DNA of 64,000 bases from Nitzschia sp. DOCU1 (lineage: Eukaryota; Bacillariophyta; Bacillariophyceae; Bacillariales; Bacillariaceae): positions 3,549,352-3,613,351 of the forward strand of contig OX595988.1 in NCBI GenBank assembly GCA_951394045.1. The letters run 5' to 3'. A program made the translations under genes and the position numbers. Below the pieces are notes generated by a model. It saw only the letters and a program-made list of their open reading frames with translations. It had not been told where the DNA came from and did no database searches. Below, one piece after another: positions 1 through 8,682 of the stretch (position 1 is its first letter; every line of letters starts with the position of its first letter).

Positions 1-118
1 AAACACATTACACACCATGTGACAATTCATACTTTACATTTGAATGAAATCACCATGTACTTGACAAAATGCAGAGCCAGTCTCCGAGAGAAAGACGCTT
101 GTTGTCGATGACGAGGAC

Positions 119-192
119 TCGTGGGATTTTGCTGCGTAGCAACTTGCGAGTAGCCGCTGCTAGCTAGTAGGAGGATCATGCCGCACTCCTAC
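119..192 (+). repeat. Short direct repeat, upstream copy, flanking the exostosin-like gene
   Basis: A stretch beginning GGGATTTTGCTGCGTAGCAA recurs downstream of the gene at about 1820-1886 in the same orientation, with small indels; both copies end near CACTCCTAC or TACTCCTAC. The remainder of 1-351 is the upstream region of the glycosyltransferase gene and shows no other feature I can support. Confidence 0.5.
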
Positions 193-351
193 CGCCACTT
201 TGCACTCCCACCAGCAACAGCAACGTGCCAGAATCATGCATCCATCCATCGCATGTTGGCGCATTTTCATGGCAACAATCATCCAAACCCAGTGCTCCTA
301 TTCATTGCACCTCAGAGCTCCTGATCCAACGACACAGCGACTATTACTACC

Positions 352-1761
352 ATGACGAATCCTCACCATCGGCTGGACGAAAAGGTGCAACGCTATGAAC
401 GCTGGAGACTGACACAGTATCGTTTTCTGGCCGTCCTATTTAGTCTCTTGATGTTGTGGGCCTTGTTATCGACGATGATTTTGATGCGATTGTTTCTAGG
501 ACAAGCAGGCGTGGGACGAGAATTCAGGATTCATGATCCACAACTACAACAAGACTCGCCACACAAAACGGCCAACTCGTTTGTTACGACAACCGAAAAG
601 ACAAACGATTCTTTCGCCAACATCGAGAGTACTACTAGTACGAAGCAAAAGCAACTAGAGGATGGCGACGGCAACGAAGAAACCATACCACTCAACAAGC
701 TGTTGATTGAGAATCGACGAATCTGGAAGTATCCTTTGCAGGGTCAAACACGTCGTTACTATTCCAACCCTAATCGCTTGCAAGAGTTGGTGGCATTGGG
801 ACCACACTTTTGGACGACACAAAGTCCCTGTCGGATTGCCCGATGGTTTTATCCCACCATCCATGCCAAACCACGATTTCGGGACTGCTCCAATCAGGTA
901 GAAACAGCAGATCAAAAGCCAAGACGATTGACAGTGAGAACTCTATCACAACTTGAGGACGGAGATACCATCTATGTGACTTTTCTTCGCTTGCAAGATT
1001 TTGTCACGCACATTTTGGATCTGTTGACGGTCGATGTCGTCATCTTGTCGGGGCAAATCCAAAAAGTATCACCAATCGCCGACGAAACCATTTTGCGTCT
1101 TCTTAGTCACCCCCGAGTCCTTCATTGGTTTTGTCAGAACCCAAGTGTATATGGAGGCCCCAACAAGTTTCATGCGAAACTATCGCCCTTGCCGTACGGT
1201 CTGAAGGAAGTAATTCAACTACCCGAAACATTGAATCAGCCTTTACAAGCCTTTGTCAAGATGTTCCTTGAAAGTTTGGAGGCTCCTATTGTCAAGAATG
1301 AAACCATCTTTAGTGGCTTTGTTGGAAGCTCGACTCCACTTCGAGCCGCCTTGATACAAGAGCAACTATTGGCGCCCGACGAGTATATGCGGCGAGTCGC
1401 ACAATCTCAATACATTTTGTCGCCCAACGGCGATCGTCCCGAATGTTTTCGTCACTACGAAGCGATTGGATTGGGAACCATTCCCATTACCGAGTTGGAC
1501 CCTTTCATGTTTCGACACTTGCGCGAAGCGCCCATTGTTTTCAACACTACCGACTGGAATTTGCAGAGCATGCAATATCGACTGCCCACAACGACAACGA
1601 CCACTACGGACACGTCCATGGTCAATAGAAATTTAGTGCTGGAAGAGTATTGGATGGAATACATGGATTGGACGGTGGGGCGGCTATTAACGTGGTGGAA
1701 TGTTGAGGGGCGACGACCAATGCTCGTTCCTGAATTATTTTATGCCGATCATGTGGTCTAG
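352..1761 (+). CDS. Exostosin-like type II membrane glycosyltransferase
   Basis: A 469-residue protein starting at a clear ATG. Residues about 25-48 form one hydrophobic segment behind a basic N-terminus, the layout of a Golgi type II glycosyltransferase. A low-complexity stem follows, then a globular domain from about residue 115. Near residues 356-379 lies the motif LSPNGDRPECFRHYEAIGLG, closely matching the C-terminal donor-binding region of exostosin/GT47-like proteins, in which Gly, Asp, Cys, Arg and Glu recur. The family transfers sugars to glycans or proteoglycans in the secretory pathway; donor and acceptor here cannot be told. No intron is needed and the frame is intact. An (ACN)n-type threonine tract near residues 411-421 is simple-sequence expansion. 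It is unlike its duplicated neighbours in being single copy in the window. Family assignment rests on one motif plus topology, so it could belong to a sister exostosin-like group. Confidence 0.7.
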   Translation: MTNPHHRLDEKVQRYERWRLTQYRFLAVLFSLLMLWALLSTMILMRLFLGQAGVGREFRIHDPQLQQDSPHKTANSFVTTTEKTNDSFANIESTTSTKQKQLEDGDGNEETIPLNKLLIENRRIWKYPLQGQTRRYYSNPNRLQELVALGPHFWTTQSPCRIARWFYPTIHAKPRFRDCSNQVETADQKPRRLTVRTLSQLEDGDTIYVTFLRLQDFVTHILDLLTVDVVILSGQIQKVSPIADETILRLLSHPRVLHWFCQNPSVYGGPNKFHAKLSPLPYGLKEVIQLPETLNQPLQAFVKMFLESLEAPIVKNETIFSGFVGSSTPLRAALIQEQLLAPDEYMRRVAQSQYILSPNGDRPECFRHYEAIGLGTIPITELDPFMFRHLREAPIVFNTTDWNLQSMQYRLPTTTTTTTDTSMVNRNLVLEEYWMEYMDWTVGRLLTWWNVEGRRPMLVPELFYADHVV

Positions 1762-1819
1762 AAGTAGTAGTAGACAGTAGTCAGAGGAGAACCGAACTAA
1801 AAATAAGATACCGATAATA

Positions 1820-1886
1820 AACGGGATTTTGCTACGTAGGCAACAACTTGCTAGCCGCCACTACGATGACGCCGTACTCCTACTTC
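1820..1886 (+). repeat. Short direct repeat, downstream copy
   Basis: Matches 119-192 (GGGATTTTGCTACGTAGGCAA start). The pair brackets the glycosyltransferase gene; this could be an old duplication of regulatory DNA or a relic of insertion. Confidence 0.45.
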
Positions 1887-1981
1887 AATATGAGGAGCTA
1901 CGCTTGATTCCGAATCGTCACAATGATCCCTAGCTACACCTCATTCGCACCGTTTTCAATAAATTCTACTACATTATCTAA

Positions 1982-2080
1982 ATTCATCGAACCGATTGGC
2001 TGAATTTGTTCACGCAACAAATTACTGAGCCCCACCGCTACGTCAAAGCTGTTCGATATGGATGGGGTAGGCCACATACA
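1982..2080 (+). repeat. Dispersed repeat related to the terminal inverted repeat of the 55304-57292 element
   Basis: The block ending in CCCCACCGCTACGTCAAAGC, followed by a GGGGTAGGCCAC-type segment, matches the left arm at 55304-55466 and the reverse complement of 57130-57292, with divergence. It appears to be a solo, older copy of the same terminal sequence. Reverse translation gives the shared peptide FDVAVGLSN in all three, but I see no surrounding gene. Confidence 0.65.
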
Positions 2081-2399
2081 ATGTGTCCCCAATGCTAGCT
2101 TCAGTTGTTGTGTTGAAATACCTTTATTGAGTTGATTGTTGACTTTTCCTTTGTTCATTGTCCTCTTTCAATGATGCAAATAGCCTTTTGGTAGAGACAG
2201 TAGAGAGAAGGTCATCCAGGGAAAGGAGTGAGTTCTTGCGTCCAAAGCGCTCCTTCGCCAATCAGGAATGAATGCCACTATCGTGGTACTTTTTCTACAT
2301 GGCTTTTGCGTGTGCGCGCCTGCCAACCTGTCCATGACCATGTTGACTTCTTTGACCAAACGATGGAATCTCTTCTCTCTCCACTAGTAGAGAGTAGCG

Positions 2400-2730
2400 A
2401 CCGATAACTAATGGTAGCCTGTCCATTGTTGAATCCGTAGCTAACGAAGCGTTCTTAAGAATAAACTATGAGTATGCTAGCTACCTACCTACCTACTAGA
2501 GAGTACTATTAGCTTGTAGCTTGTACCTTGGTTCATAATTCGTATGACGGTAAAGAAAGGGGGACCATCGAATACTACTTTTAGCGTTTGAATCTGCTAC
2601 CGACCGCATCATAGCTGTCCGTCGTTGAATCCATATGCTAGCTCGTTGAATCCATATGCTAGCCAGGTACTAGAGACTACTACTAGGCTGGTCCTTGGTT
2701 CATAAGTCACATGAAAGTATGGCATTCGTT
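2400..2730. repeat. Degenerate local repeats in intergenic DNA
   Basis: A phrase with CTGTCC..TTGTTGAATCC, a CTAGC-rich stretch and CTTGGTTCATAA occurs twice about 200 bp apart (about 2416-2545 and 2615-2710). GTTGAATCCATATGCTAGC is also tandemly doubled at about 2623-2663. The rest of 2081-2897 contains no coding sequence I can support. Confidence 0.45.
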
Positions 2731-2897
2731 GTTCGTCTCTATCCCATCCTTCCATATTCCGTTCTTCTTCCATTGGCACGATGAGTCTTATTATTCCAAG
2801 TCCCGATGATTACACCATGCCATTTTGTGATAATGTTGGTTGATGCCATCGATTTCTGTCAATTTCAAATAGGCTTTTGCCGCTCGTGCCGTTCCCA

Positions 2898-5566
2898 TGC
2901 CGTAATGCTCGAGATCAGTCAATACAATGCCATCAGCATCTCCTTGAACTAGCTTGATGGAATCCGTGAGATATCCCACCATGTGTTCGATGCGTCGAAC
3001 GGCATGTTGTTCTTAGTGGGTATTGAGATTAGAACGACGAATATCTCTTCCCACCGCTCTCCAAAATTTTGGCAAGGACCAATCGTCCTGGAGAATATTG
3101 ATGAGTAATCAAATGTTGTCGGGGTGCATAAATATCTCACCCTGCTGCCCATGCTCTTAATGATAAGACTATTTCTTTTCCCTTAAAGCACCATGGCACT
3201 TACGGATCAAAGGGTACAGCATGTAAAGCCCGTCGGATCACTTGAAAAGCACGAGGTCTCTTGTGCCTGGAATAGTCAGCAATCTACTCCAGGGAAACGA
3301 AGTATTCAGGACCGACGGCCGACAATAGAACCCCAGCATCGTATTTGACTCCACAATAAACGATACGTTGACACCGTGAAAAGCTTCGGATAAAAAGACG
3401 GAAGAATCGAGATCATCCTGGGTCGCGCCGTGCTTGATCCAATTCTTCGTTGTGCTTTGTCTTGATTGACCGCCCAAAGAAGAAAATCTGCATACGCGCA
3501 TCCTGTGGCATTCAACTACGAACCGCTAAAGTCTTTGTAATTGTAACCGTAGGGATTACTCAATCGGTTGCGTTCAACCATGGTCTTTGATAGCTACAGA
3601 GTCATAGCTGCAAAATGGGAGGAAACGAAAGACTTGCGATCTTTTCCCGCAAAAGATACGCCGTGCGGCTGCAAGACGCTCTTCGCACCATTTCGCTTCC
3701 ACGTGGAAATCTTAGTTCAACTACACACTACAAAAACACACAAAAGGATATCCTTCTCATCATTCGCTCGAATCGTTGCCCTGACTCTTATTCTTTACTC
3801 AATGTCAGCTCCTACCACTACTAAAAGTTCTGACACTACAAAAAAGGCTGAAGCCCGCCCCGACCCCCCGCCGTATTCTTCGAGCAGCGCCGACCCGGGA
3901 TTGTCAACCTTTGGTCTCCTGTTAATGTTGTCGGGAATAGCGTTGGCCATTTGGATCGAATCATGGGCCGTCCAAAAATACCAGCGATTGGACATTGGAT
4001 TACATCACGTCATACCATTGGATGTGGATTCTACGTCATTACGGGATCAGTTGGTGTACTTTTCGACACTTAACTATACGACAGCCTCCATAAGCGCCAC
4101 GCCGCCGCTCCAGGATTCTTTGTTTCGTTTGACTCTACCCAACGCTGTCAAATTGATGAGAAAGGTCGAAATTTATCAATGGGTAGAACGAAAACGCGTG
4201 CACAAGGTCCAGACGGAAGATTTTGCTGTTGCCCCTGCGGAAGATGAAGAAGACAAGGATCGATTGCAGAAAAAGAAGAAAAGGTCCAAAAATGCAGTGG
4301 TTGCCAATCAGGCCGGGCAGCTCATGACAAAATATCACTATGAACAAAAATGGATGCCGGCTCCCGTGGATGATGCCCACTTTCGACGTCGAGAAGGGCA
4401 TCGAAATGTGGGTACTTTACCCCTTGAAAGTGAAACCGTTTGGACCAAACGACTGGAAGTGCACATTGGCAAGCTGACGATTCAAATATCACATCCACAA
4501 TTCCTGCAACAACTGGATGAGATGGTTCATATTCCTCTAAACGGCACTCTGGACGAGAACCTTCCGCCAGACTATCAATTACAAGAAAATTCTCTGTTTT
4601 ATCGAACCAGCGAGCTAGTCCCAGAAGATGATTCCGAACCAGAGAACGAGGCTCCACATACTACTCGACACGACGATGACAATGACAAGACCAAAATTAT
4701 CGAAACGACATACAAAGTGGATGGCGAAGAAACAACTCTCTACCAAGTAGTTGCGACGGGTGAATCCTTTTCGTCTAGGGAACTAGCCGAGCAAGGCGTA
4801 TTGATGCAGTGGGTCAAAGTCGAAACTCTGAATCTGGATGGCACTCAACGGACCTTGTATCAAGTGGAGGACGAGCGGTACTCGTCGCATACCAAGGCAC
4901 TTGAGCATGCGGCTCGCCTCCAACAACAATGGCTAGATACGCAAGCGCAACTTCCAGCAGCACAACGCTACAAAAAGTACAAGTTCTTGCCTCAAATCGG
5001 AGACGTTCGAGTGCAATTTTGGAAAGTTCCTGTTCCGGCCAATCTTAGTGCCGTCGGACAATTGATAGTAAACCATGAAGAAGCTACGACTGAAAATGAC
5101 GGGCAGTCGTTTCGGTTAGAGCCTTGGATACTGCTAGGGTCAAAGACGAAGCAAGGAATCGCCTTGATGAGCAGTGGCTATCATACACCCGAAGATTTAT
5201 TTGCCAAGGCTCAAAAAGATACAGTCTTTGTGACGTGGATGGCAAGATTTGGAGCTTGGTTGGTGGGCATGATTGGTACTGTCTTTTTGACGCAGTTTGG
5301 TTCCTCACCATTACTGCCCATGGTCTATTTGGTGCTTGTGGCGCCCACAAAGAAAGTTTTGGGAATGTGGGGGGCGAACTTGATATTACCTTTGGTAAAT
5401 GGCCTACTCGCTGCTTCGTTGGTTTGGATTCGGACGCGGTCGGACTTAGGTCTCGCAATGGGAGTCATGGGCGGTATGCTCATGGTGGGGATTCGTTGGG
5501 CGGCGGCGCGTAGACCGACAAAGTCTAAAACGGAATGAAGAATGTACAGCAGAAAAGAAAAGATCA
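2898..5566 (+). repeat. Segmental duplication unit A, copy 1
   Basis: Near-identical to 15937-18659. The shared block runs from TGCCGTAATGCTCGAGATCA to the AAGAAAAGA just after the TMEM43-like stop codon. The first 900 bp hold only short broken ORFs on the minus strand; similarity of both copies at every frame argues that they are non-coding or already dead. Confidence 0.9.
3802..5538 (+). CDS. TMEM43 (LUMA)-family membrane protein, copy 1
   Basis: I place the start at the ATG at 3802 (MSAPTTT...), giving 578 residues. The second copy yields exactly the same length from its matching ATG, whereas the sequence upstream of it differs in reading frame between copies. One transmembrane segment lies at about 35-52. 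A large lumenal domain follows with family features such as the YHYEQKW and FRRREGHRNVG region and the late GDVRVQFWKVPVP strand. Three to four hydrophobic segments fill about residues 480-565, and the tail is basic. Animal TMEM43 is an endoplasmic reticulum and inner nuclear membrane protein of about 400 residues with this one-plus-several arrangement. The extra length here is an acidic insert plus repeated GEETTLYQV and GTQRTLYQV segments. The exact role is unknown. A single uninterrupted exon. Confidence 0.8.
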   Translation: MSAPTTTKSSDTTKKAEARPDPPPYSSSSADPGLSTFGLLLMLSGIALAIWIESWAVQKYQRLDIGLHHVIPLDVDSTSLRDQLVYFSTLNYTTASISATPPLQDSLFRLTLPNAVKLMRKVEIYQWVERKRVHKVQTEDFAVAPAEDEEDKDRLQKKKKRSKNAVVANQAGQLMTKYHYEQKWMPAPVDDAHFRRREGHRNVGTLPLESETVWTKRLEVHIGKLTIQISHPQFLQQLDEMVHIPLNGTLDENLPPDYQLQENSLFYRTSELVPEDDSEPENEAPHTTRHDDDNDKTKIIETTYKVDGEETTLYQVVATGESFSSRELAEQGVLMQWVKVETLNLDGTQRTLYQVEDERYSSHTKALEHAARLQQQWLDTQAQLPAAQRYKKYKFLPQIGDVRVQFWKVPVPANLSAVGQLIVNHEEATTENDGQSFRLEPWILLGSKTKQGIALMSSGYHTPEDLFAKAQKDTVFVTWMARFGAWLVGMIGTVFLTQFGSSPLLPMVYLVLVAPTKKVLGMWGANLILPLVNGLLAASLVWIRTRSDLGLAMGVMGGMLMVGIRWAAARRPTKSKTE

Positions 5567-5683
5567 CGACAAACGGAGCGAGAACGTCGGTTCTCTCGTG
5601 CTATCACGATCGGTTGGAAGACTTGTGCCGAGTCTTATTTCACTCCAAACCACCACAACGTGTCGTTTCACAAACAGGAAACC

Positions 5684-6616
5684 ATGACGGCATCGTTAGC
5701 AGCATCTCAGGCCATGGTGGCGGCGGCAGCTACTGCTGCTACTTCTGCTTCTAGTAGTAGTGAGAATACTGCTACTAATCCACAACAGCAGCAGCAGCAG
5801 AAGCAACGAGCGCATCGCAAATTGCTCTTGCCCTTTCGCCGACGTGGGGGCGGCGGCGTCGTTGACATTACAAATACTTCTGCTTCATTGGCACAGACAC
5901 AATGCAATCATGGTGAATTGCAGATTGTTCCTACCATGTCGGCCGAATCGAAAAGTTCCCAAGAAAGTACCACGGTAGCTTGTAATCGGGGCACTGGAAG
6001 ACGGCGTTTCCATGGCAATTCCAGCCGCCTTGACAAAGAACGCACTACGTGCTCCCTCTTGTTTGCCCTGCTACCCGAATTTGTACCCAAATTCGTGCTG
6101 GAAGTATTGGGTGGAGCTGGAGCCATTTGGGGATTTAGTGAAGCGTGTGGATTGCGACGTCCTAGCACAATTTGGTTTTGGAGACCGGCGGCTCTTTGTG
6201 TCGGCTTTTTGTTTCTTCTAAGATTTCTCCATCAATTGTACTGCAAGATCCAGCAACTACAACGGCAACAAGCACCACCAGTATCCTATTATCGAGATTT
6301 GGAACTAGGCGAATCGACGTCGTCGTCGCCAGTGCCAGTGCCTCCACCAGTGGATACGACCATGCTAGAATTGACACCGGGGGCACCGAGTACTACTACT
6401 ACGACTACTACGACAGGTTCTTTTGATTCCTTTCAAGAGCCACCACCCACGCTTTCCTCTGCCAGCATGATGATATTGGAAGAACGACCCCTCTCGCCAC
6501 CCACTACCGAATGGACGTCCTTGACAGGAGCTGCTGCCGCAGCACAACAAGCCGGCAGTGGGGCAACCTTGTCCCCCCTCGATCCCTTGCCTCATCGGCG
6601 GACATTGACTCGATAA
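5684..6616 (+). CDS. Unrecognised membrane protein, FVPK family, member 1
   Basis: I do not recognise this family. The first ATG is at 5684 (MTASLAAS), giving 310 residues; the open frame extends a few codons further upstream without an ATG. The N-terminal half is low complexity (Ala, Gln, Ser and basic runs). The conserved core at about residues 125-190 reads FVPKFVLEVLGGAGAIWGF, then RRPSTIWFWRP and a hydrophobic VGFLFLLRFLHQ segment, probably one or two membrane passes. A YRDLELGES motif follows, then a Thr/Pro-rich region. The extreme C-terminus HRRTLTR is shared by all three members in this window. It lies directly downstream of a TMEM43-like gene in the same orientation; at 18729 a member lies downstream in the opposite orientation. 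Confidence 0.75.
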   Translation: MTASLAASQAMVAAAATAATSASSSSENTATNPQQQQQQKQRAHRKLLLPFRRRGGGGVVDITNTSASLAQTQCNHGELQIVPTMSAESKSSQESTTVACNRGTGRRRFHGNSSRLDKERTTCSLLFALLPEFVPKFVLEVLGGAGAIWGFSEACGLRRPSTIWFWRPAALCVGFLFLLRFLHQLYCKIQQLQRQQAPPVSYYRDLELGESTSSSPVPVPPPVDTTMLELTPGAPSTTTTTTTTGSFDSFQEPPPTLSSASMMILEERPLSPPTTEWTSLTGAAAAAQQAGSGATLSPLDPLPHRRTLTR

Positions 6617-6832
6617 TCAATGCCATGACGACGACGGCGGCGAGAGCCGTTGCTCTATCCTGGGTAGCACTGGCAACTACGGCCTCTTGTTGTTTGTTCG
6701 TTTGGGCGCATTTTTATCATTAGAATTGGAATACGGATCCGCTCAGTAGATTCTTCCAATAGTTTACTACTAACGTTTACTACTACCATTACAAATGACT
6801 ACTTTTTCTACTAGAGTAATAATAAGTCAACT

Positions 6833-6855
6833 AGCTAGCTAGCTAGCTAGCTAGA
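6833..6855. repeat. (AGCT)n microsatellite
   Basis: A run of CTAG/AGCT tetranucleotides after the FVPK gene; the equivalent site in unit B2 (about 30904-30916) has fewer units. Each unit is self-complementary, so the tract can fold on itself. Confidence 0.9.
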
Positions 6856-7059
6856 GGTTGTAGTTTCAGTAGAGAAAGACGCATACATGTCAAGCTGGAA
6901 TACTAACTCGTGTTGCTTCAAACTCCACGTCTAACAACAACAACGACATGATAGACTCTTACTTCTAGTACTAGGGATTGTAAAACCTCTTCCTGCATAG
7001 TACAAACATCCAAACAGACTTGCCATTACTGTGCTTTACTAGACACGTTCCAACAAAGG

Positions 7060-7317
7060 ATGCACACATCGTCGAAGGACGCTAGCCAGCATGATTGCCA
7101 TCCATGGTGGTGGCTGGTACTTGCTTTCATCACGTTCTTCCAGCAATTCAGAACTTGCTTTTGCGACGAGCAAACAATGTGGTACGGCAAACAGCGCTCA
7201 CATCCTATGAAATCTTCCCTTTGTCCTATCGGACTGTCGGGATGCAGTATGCCGCTCTTGACGTTCTTTGAATGCTGCCGTCGGGACGACCTGCCTCCTC
7301 GAGCGAGGAACAACTAA
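7060..7317 (+). CDS. Possible small membrane or secreted protein, copy 1
   Basis: An 85-residue ORF from an ATG with a hydrophobic segment (WWWLVLAFITFF) followed by a Cys-containing tail. I do not recognise it. Support comes from comparison with unit B2 (31126-31383): over the body of the ORF the two copies differ by several separate 3-nt insertions or deletions, all of which keep the frame, while a 4-nt change occurs only at the very end. Flanking DNA does not show that restraint so clearly. It could still be chance in triplet-rich DNA. The neighbouring stretches 6617-7059 and 7318-8076 hold triplet and (CT)n simple repeats and no gene I can support. Confidence 0.35.
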   Translation: MHTSSKDASQHDCHPWWWLVLAFITFFQQFRTCFCDEQTMWYGKQRSHPMKSSLCPIGLSGCSMPLLTFFECCRRDDLPPRARNN

Positions 7318-8076
7318 AGGCTACTAGTAGAAACCTCTTGTCGTCTCGCTTGCAAACACGCTTCACTCGACAACGCTTCTTTTCATCACATCTCATTTGT
7401 GGTTATGGTGAATAGTAGTAAGCAGCCGTCGCAAAAGAAAGCTTCGACAACACGACCAGCAGAACCGTACTACTAGTACTACTAGTAGTAGTAGAGAGGA
7501 AGATTGAAGAACTTCTTCTCTTGTTGTTCTTCATCGATACAAAATTGATAGTTCTTTCTCCGAATGCTACTAGTAGTAGCATCCTTAGTACCACCATCAA
7601 ACGATATCCTAGCTGCTCTCTCTCTCTCTCTCTAGCCTTCCTGCAATACTATTCACCGTCGTGCTTGTTGTCTACCTAGTCGCCTCGTCGATGATGATAG
7701 TCACTACTACTACTTCAGCTATCATTGCCATAAACAGGATAAAGGTGTTGTTCTTCTTGCAGAACCAGAAAAGAACTTCGAAGGAGAGGACTGATTTCTT
7801 GTTGTTCTTCTCGTCCTCTCCCCGTCGCCCTCTTGATCATCTCCTTGTTGTTCCTGCTGTCTTCATGACACCTTCTTCCTCGTCCTTAGTCGATCAGCCA
7901 CCACCAAAGAAAGTGATGCATTCCCCGACCGAAATAATGCTGGCGTTGCTCAATCATCATGATTGAAGCAACGCACAACGCGAAGTCGGCGTTAGAGGAC
8001 GCATCTTCTTGTTCCAGTAGAACTGACATCAAGAACCAGCATTCCCCCGACGAGAACAAAATAGGACAGTAGGGGT

Positions 8077-8490
8077 AGTAGTCGTGTGATTTTCACGCGT
8101 TTGACACGACCAAGGGGAAATTTGGTCCAAGTGTGATGTTCTTTTGAGAAAAATGTCAACAAACGTCATCGGGTCGAATCGAAGCTACGACTGACTACCT
8201 ACCGGTAATCAGTTTGTTACCCGTGGAACAAATGGACGACCATCGTTCCGAATAGAGGGCATTTCGACCGGACGAATGACGTTAGTAGTCGTGTGATTTT
8301 CCCGCGTTTGACACGACCAAGGGGAAATTTGGTCCAAGTGTGATGTTCTTTTGAGAAAAATGTCAACATACGTCATCGGGTCGAATCGAAGCTACGACTA
8401 CCTGCCGGTAATCACTTTGTTCCCCGTGGAACAAATGGACGGCCATCGTTCCGAATAGAGGGCATTTCGACCGGACGAACGACGTTTTTG
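8077..8490 (+). repeat. 207-bp tandem duplication upstream of the Cys-rich gene copy 1
   Basis: The block starting AGTAGTCGTGTGATTTT recurs at 8284 with few differences. Unit B2 has only one copy of it (from about 32115), so the duplication is specific to copy 1. It lies about 190 bp upstream of exon 1, in the probable promoter region. Confidence 0.85.
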
Positions 8491-8682
8491 GCGTGATTTT
8501 TGGCGTGAAAAAGAAATTACCTGGTATACGCGTCTTGCTCGTCGGCCTCAATGGCAGCAGAACTTTCGCCACTTTTTGTAGGTGCTGCTCGAGCATTTAC
8601 CACCGCCACATGTCCTGTTGCTATTGTCGGCATCAGAAGCAAAAGGGTCGCTTTTCAAGAACGCCGACACAGATAAAAGAAT

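Noticed and set aside
2949..3515. Minus-strand ORFs upstream of the TMEM43 gene, present in both A units
   Set aside because: They are conserved only because the whole unit is recently duplicated; the frames are short and interrupted, and no domain is recognisable.
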